From contig JAXLYE010000007.1 of NCBI GenBank assembly GCA_046351595.1, forward strand, positions 657,616 through 721,615: DNA of 64,000 nucleotides, written 5' to 3'. Origin of the DNA: JAXLYE01 sp046351595. GTDB taxonomy: Bacteria > Myxococcota_A > Polyangia > Palsa-1104 > JAEUJZ01. Made by a program: the position numbers and the translations under genes. Numbering within the stretch: the stretch's first letter is position 1; every line of letters starts with the position of its first letter. Below the pieces are notes generated by a model. The model was given only the letters and a program-made list of their open reading frames with translations. It was not told the origin of the DNA and ran no database searches. Below are positions 22,979 through 32,936 of this stretch, in pieces.

Positions 22979-24586
22979 ATGAAGATACGTCATCGCTTGC
23001 TCGGGATGGAGGCCGCCCTCTTGATCGGGCTCCTTTTGGCGCCGGATGCAGGCGCTCAATCCGCCAAGAAGAAGATCATCGTCCTGGGCCGCGGCGAGAA
23101 GTCCGCCGTGATCACCGGCGTCGCCAAGCCGCGGCAGCGGCTGAACCACAAAGAGATGGTGAGCGCCGCCAAGCAGCGCAAGGAGAAGCTCAAGTCGGCC
23201 AAGGAGGAGCGAGCGGAGACCAAGAAGCGCATCAAGGCCCAGCTCGCGGACGTGGATGCGGTGGCGGCCGATCTCTCGGAGACGGCCGACGACGATGAGG
23301 ACGACGGCCTCGTGGTGGAGAGCGCGATCGAGGCGGGCGTGCCCGTCGTCCTGGAGAACGTCAGCAGCGCGAAGATGGCCAAGCTGGCTGGCGTCGGTGT
23401 GAGCGCGGGGACCGCCGTCATCGAGACGACGGAGGGCGGAGGCCAGTACAACATCACCATCTTGGATGGGCCGGAGCTCAAGGTGAAGTCAGGGCCCGCC
23501 AAGGCGGTTCAGGGGTCTGCCAAACAAGTCGCTGAGAACAAGGCGCAGAAGAAAGCGCTAGAGGACTACGACGCCAAGCAGAAGGCCGCCAAAGCAAAAG
23601 AGTCCAAGCAATCCAACGGCCCGGTAGCCGCCAAGCTGACGGGCGAGCAGAAGGCGGCCCATGTCGAGAAGATCATCAGCGAGAAGGCGTTCAAAAAGGG
23701 AGTGAGGCGCCATGCGCTGCTCACCGGGAAATGTGATGGACGCGATTGCAAAGAATACCAGCTGACGCTGCAGGATCCGCTGGCCTTCTGTCCGCAAAGT
23801 CCTTCTTCTGGCATCTGCTCCCCCCCAAACTCGCTGGATCCCATGATTGAGTGGGGCGTCTACAAGACGACTGGTTATGATCCGACGACAGGCCAGTCGA
23901 TTCCCACCGCCTACATCGTGACGCGCGCAGCGGGTCGGGCGAACCTGGCGATGGTGTCGGACGAGATGCAGAATCGGGGATTCTACCTCGACTCATGGAA
24001 CATCAAGTTCGACGCGAGCTACGCCCAGAACATGCGCTGGAGGTTGGACAAGGCGAGCCCGGAGAACGCCAACCAGCAGGCCCAGGTGGCCTATACCACG
24101 GGATTCACGGTGGGCCTCAGCGGCGCCATCGCAGGATCCACCAGCAGCAGCTTCGGCGGCCTCAATGCCAGCTACTCGTCCTCGTCAACGACGACGATGA
24201 ATACCGAGGAATTTGGCATTACGCGCTCCACCACGCCGACCTCTGTCGAGTGGCTCAACAAGATGCAGATGAACGCACAGCCGGGGAACTACAATAACCC
24301 CGAAGATCTCTTCATCGCCTGGTTCATGAGTACGGTGGATATCGCCCTCTTGCCGAGGATTGCCAAGAACGGCACAGAGTTCCACGCCGAGGCCACCTGG
24401 ACCGGCAACCGCGATCCTTCCTGCGGTGCCTGCACGGTCGTAGTCAACGGGACCTTCAAGCTGCAGATGTATCGTGCATGGGTAAACTCGATCCAGATGT
24501 TTCCCCAAGGAACCCGATTCGAAAGGATGGTCGAGCCGTTCACGGTCGAGGCCAAGATCCCGCTCACCCTCGTCACGAACTGGTGA
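22979..24586 (+). CDS. Secreted protein with leukocidin/hemolysin-like pore-forming C-terminal domain
   Basis: A 535-residue exported protein behind a strong AGGAGG site. A signal peptide (1-26, cut after DAGA) is followed by a Lys/Ala-rich, partly coiled-coil region with an acidic patch (about 45-250) and a domain with three Cys (about 255-290). Residues about 330-535 match the pattern of leukocidin/hemolysin beta-pore-forming toxins: the pre-stem and stem (YTTGFTVGLSGAIAGS, FGGLNASYSSSSTTTMNT), then ITRSTTPTSVEWLNKMQMN, similar to the segment ending VGW in alpha-hemolysin, and the cap strands (EFHAEATWTGNRD, FKLQMYRAWVN). I infer a beta-pore-forming toxin or a structural relative. It is preceded by a protease gene and overlaps tail to tail with a small Cys-rich gene. 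Confidence 0.68.
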   Translation: MKIRHRLLGMEAALLIGLLLAPDAGAQSAKKKIIVLGRGEKSAVITGVAKPRQRLNHKEMVSAAKQRKEKLKSAKEERAETKKRIKAQLADVDAVAADLSETADDDEDDGLVVESAIEAGVPVVLENVSSAKMAKLAGVGVSAGTAVIETTEGGGQYNITILDGPELKVKSGPAKAVQGSAKQVAENKAQKKALEDYDAKQKAAKAKESKQSNGPVAAKLTGEQKAAHVEKIISEKAFKKGVRRHALLTGKCDGRDCKEYQLTLQDPLAFCPQSPSSGICSPPNSLDPMIEWGVYKTTGYDPTTGQSIPTAYIVTRAAGRANLAMVSDEMQNRGFYLDSWNIKFDASYAQNMRWRLDKASPENANQQAQVAYTTGFTVGLSGAIAGSTSSSFGGLNASYSSSSTTTMNTEEFGITRSTTPTSVEWLNKMQMNAQPGNYNNPEDLFIAWFMSTVDIALLPRIAKNGTEFHAEATWTGNRDPSCGACTVVVNGTFKLQMYRAWVNSIQMFPQGTRFERMVEPFTVEAKIPLTLVTNW

Positions 24587-24962
24587 AGGGCTGCGGCGTG
24601 CCGCACTTGGGGCCCACCGCGGGAGGTGCGCTCTTGTCGACACAGGCGCTGTACTTCGGGCAGCACGACACGGTCGTCCCGTCGCGCAGGGGGACCTGAT
24701 CGATCCGCTTCCCGGCGGCGATGTTCTTCCGTACGTCGCCGCCTGACTTGTCGAGCTTCACGGTGATCGGGAACGAGCAGCTGTTCTGGACGAAGAGCCC
24801 GCGCTTGGTCCCGTCGACCTTGCCGCTGCTCGCGCAGGCCGGCAGGGGCGCCCGATCGTTGGGGCCACACTTGTCGGAGTAGGCGTACGACGCCGTCAGG
24901 GTCGTGACGGACAAGAGCAGTACACTCACGGGAACGTGCTTCACGTGCTTCACGTGCTTCAC
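24573..24962 (-). CDS. Small secreted Cys-containing protein
   Basis: A 129-residue protein starting at GTG (24960-24962) behind AGAGGAAG. The N-terminus reads MKHVKHVKHVP, encoded by a 9-bp tandem repeat, and then a hydrophobic signal region to about residue 27. The mature part has eight cysteines, including CGPNDRAPLPAC, NSCSFPITVKL and SCCPKYSAC. Its last 14 bases overlap the end of the toxin-like gene on the opposite strand. I recognise no family; the segment around FVQNSCSFPITVKL recalls small beta-sandwich secreted proteins. An antitoxin or lectin role would be speculation. Confidence 0.65.
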   Translation of the reverse strand: MKHVKHVKHVPVSVLLLSVTTLTASYAYSDKCGPNDRAPLPACASSGKVDGTKRGLFVQNSCSFPITVKLDKSGGDVRKNIAAGKRIDQVPLRDGTTVSCCPKYSACVDKSAPPAVGPKCGTPQPFTSS

Positions 24963-25319
24963 GTTCTTCCTCTGCTTTCTGGGGGGGAGCCGCTTTGTGC
25001 GCTCGGTCTTGGGACCGCCTGGACGAGCGGTTCAAGGAGTCCGTCGGGTTGCTGTGGTGTGAGCAGGACATGGCAACAAACATGCCGGAGCAACCCGGAG
25101 CGGGACCGCGACCCCTCCCTTTCTGAGGCATCTTCTCCGCGAGGTAAAGGGGAGTCTGATCCCGAATCGATCCGCGGACGGGACAACGAGGCGCATCAGC
25201 GACGGCGAGTGACAGGAGGGACAGTTAGCCGGCCACTGTCGCGCAGGGCCAGGGGGTTGATCGAACCGGGCGCGCACCTCTGCGTCCGCTCATCCCCCTC
25301 TGTGCGGCGCCGGACGCAG
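24963..25319. other. Intergenic region, 357 bases
   Basis: I see no gene. It lies upstream of the small Cys protein and downstream of the REC-kinase gene (both minus strand). It contains one copy of the island motif, CCGAATC at 25162-25168, placed about 200 bases before the GTG start at 24962, which would suit a promoter or activator site. Confidence 0.5.
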
Positions 25320-26497
<1,178 letters not shown>

Positions 26498-26501
<4 letters not shown>

Positions 26502-28468
26502 ACTCCTTGCTCCTTGGAGGGAATCGCGCTGGCGGCGTAGACGGCCTGCACCAGGACCGGCAAGCAGAGCGCGTCCGCCAGCGCGAGCGCGGATCGGCAC
26601 CCGTCCGAAGGAGAGCCAGGCGGTCGGGTGTCCCCGTCGAGCAGCCAGAGGCACGGCGTCCCGTCGCGCCGCAGCGCATCGAGAAGCCCCTCGTCGTACG
26701 TCCGACGCGCGCGCCCGGTTCCATCGAGCACCGCCAGATCCGCGCGCCCGCCCAGGACCTGGGCCGTGGGCATCACCTGCTCGACCTCGCAGCCAGCGCT
26801 CTTCAGGTGCTCGACGATCTTGATCAGGTGCGCGTCCGGCGGGCCGATCACCACGAGCCGCAGGCCGTCGATCGAGCAGATGCGCATGCCGCACTCGCTC
26901 ATCGCGTCCAGCAGCGTAATCGGACACACGGGCTTGGTCAGGTACGCCCACACCCCGAGCTCGTGGCTGCGCTCGGGCTCGTCCAGCACCGAGGTGACGA
27001 TGACGTCCATGGCCGCGGTCTGCGGGTTGTTGCGGAGCTGGCCCAGCACCGCCCAGCCGTCGGCGTCGGGCAGCATGATGTCGAGCAGCAGCAGGCCGGG
27101 GCGCAGCTCGCTCGCCAGGCGCAGGGCCTCGGCCGCGGTCGTCGCGATGGCCACCGACAGCCCGAGCCGGCTGAGCTGCGCCTCGAGCGCCAGCCCGGCG
27201 GCGCCGTCGTCTTCCACCAGCAAGACGCGCGTCGGGTCAAGGGACTCGGGCAGCCCGCTGCCGGCCGGGCGTGCGTCGCTCGCGCGCGGCAGCGGCAGCG
27301 AGACCGTGTACAGCGAGCCCTGGCCGGGGCGCCCCTCGAGCACGATGTGCCCGCCGTGCATCTCGACCAGCCGCTGCGCCAGGGCCAGATCGACGCTGAT
27401 CTTGGGGTTCCCGGCCTCGGACGGGCCAGGCAGCCGGGCCATGTCTTTTGGCACGCGCCTGGCCGAGAGCGCCTCGCTCCCGTCGGCGCCGTCCTGAACC
27501 TGGATGGACAGCTGGCCGTCCGGCGCCGCGATCCGCAGCCTGACCGTGCCGCCGGCCTGCGTGCGCTCGATCGCGCCGAGCAACAGGCGCTCGATGGCCT
27601 GCCGGATCTGTTCCGGATCCAGGTAGAGCGCCGGAACGTCCGAGGCGATCGTGAGCGACAGGTTCACCTGTCGTCTCGACGCCAGACCCCGGGCCGGCGC
27701 GCTGGCCAGATCCAGCAGCATACTCGCCGAGATCCAGCTCCTGCGCAGCGTCAGCCGGCCCGCTTCGACCTTTGAGAGCTCAAGGGTGTCGTTGACCAGC
27801 TTGAGCAGGTGGTGTCCGCTCTGCAGGACGTTGCCGACGTACTGCTGCTGCCGCGGGTTCAGCGGACCAAAGAGCTCCTGCTGCAAGAGCTCTGAGAACC
27901 CGATTATGGCGTTGAGCGGCGTCCGCAGCTCGTGCGACATCGCAGCCAGGAACTTGTTCTGGTAGTGCGGGCTCTGCTCGAAGCGCTCGTGCGCCGCCGC
28001 GAGCTCGAACGAGCAGCGGTGCAGCTCGGCGGCGAGCGCAGCCTCGGCCCGCCGGCGCGATAGGGCGCTGCGCACAAAGCGGAGCAGCGCACCGGGACCG
28101 AGCTGTCTGGGAAGCCATGCCGTGGTGTCTGGGAGCACTAGATCCTCGGGGAGCTCGCCCTGCGGGAGCTGGTCCGTCCAGATGATCAGATCCGCATTAC
28201 GAAAGAGCTCGTAGGCGTTGATCTGACGGAGCAGGACGGACAGCTCGGAGCTTACACCCAAGGGCCCGCTCGGCCCGCTCAGATCGAGCACGATGATCTC
28301 CGGTCTGTCTGTTCCGTAGGCGCGGACTGCAGAATCGATATACAAAGCCGCACATAGGTACGGGTTCAGCGCGGCGAGGGTTCGAGAGAGCTCCTCACCC
28401 CGTGACGGCTGACCCGTGATAAGCAGAATCTTACTTGATGTGATGTCCGGACAAGAGGCTCGTGTCAT
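26498..28468 (-). CDS. Hybrid histidine kinase with degenerate ATPase domain
   Basis: About 656 residues. The order is a receiver-like domain without the acidic pair (about 15-135), a dimerisation H-box (KFLAAMSHELRTPLNAIIGFSELL, intact), an HATPase-like region, a complete receiver (RVLLVEDDGAAG; LLLDIMLPDADGW; YLTKPV) and a second receiver-like domain at the C-terminus. The ATPase lacks expected residues: the N-box reads IERLLLGAIERT instead of having Asn, the DxGxG position reads QDGADGSE, and GLGL is replaced by SVDLALAQRL. ATP binding is therefore doubtful. ATG 28466-28468 is preferred to the upstream TTG because AAGGAA is eight bases away. It is the first gene of the pair with the REC-kinase. 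Confidence 0.88.
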
Positions 28469-28596
28469 CAGCAAGATTCCTTCTACACATCATAGCTCGG
28501 TGTGAGACAATACCGTGGGGGGGAATTCTGGGCGCCGCCTGATCGGGATCCCGGAGTTCAGCAGTTCAAGATCGGGCGGTATGCGCGCGCAGCGCT

Positions 28597-28611
28597 GCAT
28601 ATGCAGTGCCG
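28597..28611 (-). promoter_or_regulatory. Sigma54-type promoter candidate and palindrome upstream of the hybrid kinase
   Basis: On the minus strand CGGCACTGCATATGC fits the -24/-12 pattern (GG-N10-GC), with 5 of 6 bases of TGGCAC and 3 of 4 of TTGC. It overlaps the perfect palindrome CTGCATATGCAG (28595-28606). It would drive the hybrid kinase gene with a leader of about 115 bases. In this GC-rich DNA a chance match is possible. Confidence 0.3.
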
Positions 28612-28643
28612 TGGTGCATGGAACATTCGGGGGGCCACGAGTC

Positions 28644-29978
28644 ATGACGGAGCAGGGTCTGGACACGCAAGTCCAAGAGACCACCATCTTCATCCTTGCC
28701 GATGATCCGGTGAGCACGCGGCTCCTAAGGCAGATCCTGATGCACCGCGGCTATCGGACGCAGGAGGTGCGCAGCCCGGCGGCGCTGCGCGCGGCGATCG
28801 CCAAGCAGCGCCCGCACTTGATCATGCTCGACGTGGTGACCCCGGGCGCGGACGTCTACGAGCTGTGCCGCCAGCTCTCTTCATCACCCGATACGTACCG
28901 GATTCCGGTCCTGTTTCTCAGCGCGTTCCAGCAGGCCGCGGACAAGGCCCGCGCCTTCCAGGAAGGGGGCGCCGACTACCTGACCAAGCCGTTCCAGCCG
29001 GCCGAGGTGCTGGCCCGCATCAGCCACCAGCTGAAGCTGGCGCGCCTGCAGCGCGAGCTTGAGCACGAGAAGGCGGAGCTCGAGAGCAGCTACGCGCGGC
29101 TGCGCCAGGCCCACCGCCGGCTGAGCCTCATGACCGGCGTCGTCAGCGAGCACCTGGCGGGCGAGCAGCTCGACGGGAAGTACCTGCTCGAAGAGAAGAT
29201 CGACAGCGGCGGGTTCGGGGTGGTGTACCGGGCGCGCCACCTCAGCCTGCAGCGCCCGGTCGCGGTGAAGATCCTGCGGCTCTCGCGGCCGGACGACGCC
29301 GAGCAGCAGCTCGAGCGGTTCCGGCGCGAGGGGGCGCTGGCCTGCCGGGTCAACCACCCGAACGCGATCTCGGTCCTGGACTCCGGCGTCTCTCCGGAAG
29401 GAATTCCGTACCTTGTCATGGAGCTGCTGACCGGGCACTCGCTGCAGGAGCGCCTGGTCCGCCAGGGCGGCCGGCTGTCGGTCGCAGAGTGCCTGCGCAT
29501 CATCGAGCCGGTCTGCGAGGTGCTGGTCGATGCGCACGCGGCCGGCGTGATCCACCGGGACATCAAGCCCGAGAACATCTTTTTGCACCAGGCGTCCTCG
29601 GGAGAGGTGGTCAAGGTCCTGGACTTCGGCATCGCCGAGCTGCGCGGTCTCGACCAGCCGTCGCTGACCCGGCTGACGCACCCCGATCTGGTGATCGGCA
29701 CGGCGCTGTACATCGCGCCCGAGCGCCTGCGCGGCGTTCCCTATGACGGGCGCTCGGATGTCTACAGCGTGGCGGTCATGCTGTACGAGATGCTGCACGG
29801 GCACCCTCCTTGCGCCGGCTATGTGGACAGCCCGGAGCTGGAGATTCCGCCGGCGCTGGCGCGGGCCGTGTGCAGCGGGCTGGCCTGCAACCCGGAGCAG
29901 CGCCCGATCGCACGCGAGCTCCTCCTCCGGCTGCAGGCCGTGCGCAGCGAGCTGCGTCCAGAGCCGGCGGGCGCCTGA
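28644..29978 (+). CDS. Receiver domain fused to a Ser/Thr protein kinase
   Basis: A 444-residue cytoplasmic protein. A complete receiver (TIFILADDPVSTRLL; phosphoacceptor LIMLDVVTPG; YLTKPFQ) occupies about residues 10-130. A coiled-coil linker follows (RELEHEKAELESSYARLRQAHR), then a full Hanks kinase: IDSGGFGVVYRARH, PVAVKILR, GVIHRDIKPENIFL, VLDFGIAE and YIAPERL. Start MTEQGLDTQ at ATG 28644; an upstream in-frame ATG would add low-complexity sequence. It is divergent from the hybrid kinase pair and followed by a lone receiver gene. The likely scheme is that a histidine kinase controls this Ser/Thr kinase by phosphorylating its receiver (inference). Confidence 0.92.
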   Translation: MTEQGLDTQVQETTIFILADDPVSTRLLRQILMHRGYRTQEVRSPAALRAAIAKQRPHLIMLDVVTPGADVYELCRQLSSSPDTYRIPVLFLSAFQQAADKARAFQEGGADYLTKPFQPAEVLARISHQLKLARLQRELEHEKAELESSYARLRQAHRRLSLMTGVVSEHLAGEQLDGKYLLEEKIDSGGFGVVYRARHLSLQRPVAVKILRLSRPDDAEQQLERFRREGALACRVNHPNAISVLDSGVSPEGIPYLVMELLTGHSLQERLVRQGGRLSVAECLRIIEPVCEVLVDAHAAGVIHRDIKPENIFLHQASSGEVVKVLDFGIAELRGLDQPSLTRLTHPDLVIGTALYIAPERLRGVPYDGRSDVYSVAVMLYEMLHGHPPCAGYVDSPELEIPPALARAVCSGLACNPEQRPIARELLLRLQAVRSELRPEPAGA

Positions 29979-29995
29979 GCCGCCTGAATCGCACG

Positions 29996-30391
29996 ATGTC
30001 CCTAGCCGTCCTTGTCGTCGAAGACGACGTCCTGAGCCGGATGCTGGTGACCGACCTCCTCGAGGAGTCCGGGCACCGGGTCCACGCCGCGTTCAGCGTC
30101 CAGGACTGCCGCCGGCTGGTGCGGGAGCTGCCGCGCATCGACATCATCCTGGTGGACCTCAGCCTGCCGGACGGCAGCGGGCTCGGCCTGCTCGCGGAGC
30201 TGCTCGCGGGTCCACTGGGCCCGGTTCCGGTCGTCGCGTACACCGCGCACGCGTTCCCGGAAGACATCGTGGGGCTGCTCGCGGCCGGGTTCTGCGCCGT
30301 CCTCACCAAGCCGATCAACACGCTCACCTTCGTCGCCGAGATCGAGCGACTGGCCCAGGCAGGGAGCTTGCGCGGGAACCAGCCGTCTTGA
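29996..30391 (+). CDS. Single-domain response regulator
   Basis: A 131-residue receiver without an output domain. Conserved residues are present: VLVVEDDVLSRML (acidic pair), IDIILVDLSLPDGSG (phosphoacceptor Asp) and AVLTKPIN (Lys). It starts 17 bases after the REC-Ser/Thr kinase gene on the same strand, so the two probably share a transcript. It may act as a phosphate shuttle or sink between the neighbouring histidine kinases and the receiver-kinase. Confidence 0.9.
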   Translation: MSLAVLVVEDDVLSRMLVTDLLEESGHRVHAAFSVQDCRRLVRELPRIDIILVDLSLPDGSGLGLLAELLAGPLGPVPVVAYTAHAFPEDIVGLLAAGFCAVLTKPINTLTFVAEIERLAQAGSLRGNQPS

Positions 30392-30574
30392 TGGCGCTCC
30401 TTTCGCGCCGCTCCGATCGGATTCGCAGCTTGATTTCCGTTTGATACGCAGCGCTCTGCCGAGGGCCCTGAAAGGGCTCTGTCTTGCGCGGCGCGAGGAG
30501 GGATGCCCCCTGCCGGTTCGGGCGGCATGTGCCTTGCGCTGTACGGGACGGGAGCCGACAGGAAGGAGTTCACC

Positions 30575-30883
30575 ATGGCCAGGACCCTGCCCCGGTTCAA
30601 AGCCCGAGCCGTGTTTGTATCCCTCGGGTCCGTCGTCTGCGGGCTCGCCGCCGTGCAGCTGATCTGTGCGGTGGTGCCGGCGCTCCAGGGCTCGGTCGCG
30701 CAGGACCGGCGAGGGCAGGGCGCACCACCCGCCGCCGCCCCCTGGATCCGCCACGGCGGCGGTTTCGTCGATGCCTGCGCCGAGGGCGGCCGGCTGCTGG
30801 CCCTGCGCTACGCGCTCTTGGACCTGCCGCGGACACCGCCGCACCCGTGGTACTGGAGGCTGCGCTGCGTGTGCGCGGCCTGA
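30575..30883 (+). CDS. Small exported or membrane-anchored protein
   Basis: A 102-residue protein starting MARTLPRFKARAVFVSLGSVVCGLAAV at ATG 30575, with a strong AAGGAG site eight bases upstream. One hydrophobic N-terminal segment (about 12-32) is a signal or anchor; the rest is Ala/Arg-rich with two Cys near the end (LRCVCAA). No family recognised. It is preceded by one copy of the island motif (30411-30426, minus orientation). Confidence 0.5.
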   Translation: MARTLPRFKARAVFVSLGSVVCGLAAVQLICAVVPALQGSVAQDRRGQGAPPAAAPWIRHGGGFVDACAEGGRLLALRYALLDLPRTPPHPWYWRLRCVCAA

Positions 30884-31047
30884 GCCCGCCCCGAGCGTGT
30901 CCCGCCCGCGGCCCGCGCGGCCGGCTCCTGCATCCGCCTGACGCGATCCGGGCGCGTGACCGGCATCCGAAGCCGCCGGCACGATTCCTACAAGGAGGGA
31001 AACATCGCACAGGGCTTCTTGGCTCGTATTTCCGCTATGATGAAGAG

Positions 31048-32781
31048 ATGACCACGATCAAGATTCGCATCCCTGATCGCCCGGATCTGCTGCGGCTGCA
31101 GCTCGGGGAGAGAGGGGCCCTCCTCATCGGGCGCGATCCGCGGCCGGACCGGCTCAGCGGGCCGTGGGAAGAGGCGGCGCGCGGGCTGCAGATCCAGCCC
31201 GTCTCCATCTCTTCCGATCGGGTTTCCAGCAACCACGTCCTTTTGACGCGGCAGCACGATGAGATCCGCGTCTTCGATCTGGTCAGCAAGAACGGCACCT
31301 GGCTGCGGCTGCAGCCGGAGCAGCCTGCGACCCTGCCGTTCGCCGATGAGCTCTTGATCGAGCTGGCCAACCTGGTCAAGGTTTCGCGCCTGTCATCCGG
31401 TCCCAAAGAGGCGGAGTGGGAGGACAACGAGGACTACGGCCAGGCGGTGATGCGCGCGATCAATGACTGGCTGCGCCAGAGCGGTCTGCACGCCCGCGCC
31501 ACCATCGAGCCGCACATGCCCACCGGGCAGGAGGAGGACGCCTCGCCGCTCGCGGACGGCTCGGTGCTCTGGCTCAAGCCCCTGCATGGGATGACGATGG
31601 ACATCCCGTGGCGCCAGGTACAGGAGCGCGTGCACAGCTATGTCAGCGAGCAGAACCTGCGCTACGAGCAGCTCATGGGGCACGATGAGGACTTCGTCCT
31701 CGCCTCGGTCGCCATGCGCTCGGCGCACCGCGAGCTCGCGGACGCGGCGGCGTACGCTGTCCGCGTCATGATCCTCGGATCGACGGGCGCGGGCAAGGAG
31801 CGGCTCGCGCGCTGCTACCACCGCCACTCGCGCCAGCACCGCGGTCCGTACGTCTCTGTGAACTGCGCGCTCTTGAAGGAAGGGCTCCTGTACGCGCAGC
31901 TCTTTGGCGCCAAGCGCGGCTCCTTCACCGGCGCGACTACCGACGTGGTCGGTCTGATCGAGTCAGCCAACGAAGGGACCCTGTTCCTCGACGAGATCGG
32001 CGACATGGACCGTGAGGTGCAGAAGGCGCTCCTGCGCTTCCTGGACACCCGCGGTGAGTACCAGCGTTTGGGCGAGAGCCAGGTCCGTCACGCCCACGTA
32101 CAGATTGTCTGCGCGACCAACCTGCCGCTGGATGACGCGGAGTATCGCCGGGGGCGGTTCCGCGATGACCTGTGGTACCGCCTGGGCGTCAAGGTCGTGC
32201 GCATCCCGCCGCTGTCGCAGCGCCCGGAGGACATCCTGGCGTTCTTGCGCCTGCGGACCCTGCGCGGCGGCCAGATCCGCGTCTACGACGCGCTGACGCC
32301 GGACGCCATCCGCCACGTGATCAGCGATCCGCTGCCTGGCAACTTCCGCGATCTGGAAAACTTCGTGGATCGGCTGCCGCCCACCGCGTTCCCGGGGTCG
32401 CTCGACGCGGCGACGTGCGCGGCGGCGCTGCAGGAGGGGCGAAAGCCGCTGCCCGGGCGCATCTCCGGCGCGTCGCGCCCGATCACGGCCAGCGGCGGCG
32501 CGGGCGCAGACTGGGAGCAGATCTGCTCGTTGGCGATTGCCGCGTTCCGGCAGGATCACGGCGACACGCCGCGGAACTGGGGACAGCTGCAGATGTTCGT
32601 GGAAAAGTACGTGAAGCCGATCTTCGTCGCGCACTCGTGCGACCTGGCCGGCGCCTCGGATCTGTCGAAGACGACCAACTACTCCGAGCTGGCGCGCCGC
32701 CTGCTCATCGCAGACGGCAGCACCGTCAAGTCGCACCTGCTCCGCTACCTCGAGCGCTTCAGCAAGAAGGCGTCTTCCTAG
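31048..32781 (+). CDS. FHA-domain sigma54-dependent activator (second copy)
   Basis: A 577-residue enhancer-binding protein. The FHA domain lies at about 20-120 (SSDRVSSNHVLLTRQ, DLVSKNGTWLRL). The AAA+ core (about 225-470) has Walker A GSTGAGKE, a GSFTGA loop in place of the usual GAFTGA, Walker B GTLFLDEIGDMD and Arg finger FRDDLWYRL. The C-terminus holds a divergent helix-turn-helix (YSELARRLLIADGSTVKSHLLRYLERF). Phe and Thr of the loop, which contact sigma54, are kept. ATG 31048 is chosen because the FHA fold starts at once; GAAGAG lies upstream. Its phosphorylating kinase may be the REC-kinase 1 kb upstream. Confidence 0.9.
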   Translation: MTTIKIRIPDRPDLLRLQLGERGALLIGRDPRPDRLSGPWEEAARGLQIQPVSISSDRVSSNHVLLTRQHDEIRVFDLVSKNGTWLRLQPEQPATLPFADELLIELANLVKVSRLSSGPKEAEWEDNEDYGQAVMRAINDWLRQSGLHARATIEPHMPTGQEEDASPLADGSVLWLKPLHGMTMDIPWRQVQERVHSYVSEQNLRYEQLMGHDEDFVLASVAMRSAHRELADAAAYAVRVMILGSTGAGKERLARCYHRHSRQHRGPYVSVNCALLKEGLLYAQLFGAKRGSFTGATTDVVGLIESANEGTLFLDEIGDMDREVQKALLRFLDTRGEYQRLGESQVRHAHVQIVCATNLPLDDAEYRRGRFRDDLWYRLGVKVVRIPPLSQRPEDILAFLRLRTLRGGQIRVYDALTPDAIRHVISDPLPGNFRDLENFVDRLPPTAFPGSLDAATCAAALQEGRKPLPGRISGASRPITASGGAGADWEQICSLAIAAFRQDHGDTPRNWGQLQMFVEKYVKPIFVAHSCDLAGASDLSKTTNYSELARRLLIADGSTVKSHLLRYLERFSKKASS

Positions 32782-32841
32782 CCTGCGGCGCAGGGTTGGC
32801 CTGCGGCGCAGGGTTGGCCTGCGGCCTGGGGCCGCGGCCCC
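32781..32841. repeat. 18-bp tandem repeat and GC palindrome after the sigma54 activator
   Basis: GCCTGCGGCGCAGGGTTG occurs twice without change (32781-32798, 32799-32816), with a third partial copy, starting on the last base of the stop codon. The perfect palindrome GGGGCCGCGGCCCC follows at 32828-32841 and may act as a terminator. Confidence 0.75.
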
Positions 32842-32936
32842 GCTGCCGTGCACGGTCGGACCGGCACTGCAGCGGGCGCCGCGAGCGCCGGCGCATCGTT
32901 GGGTGATTCCGTGTTGGGTTCTTCTCATGCAGCTCC

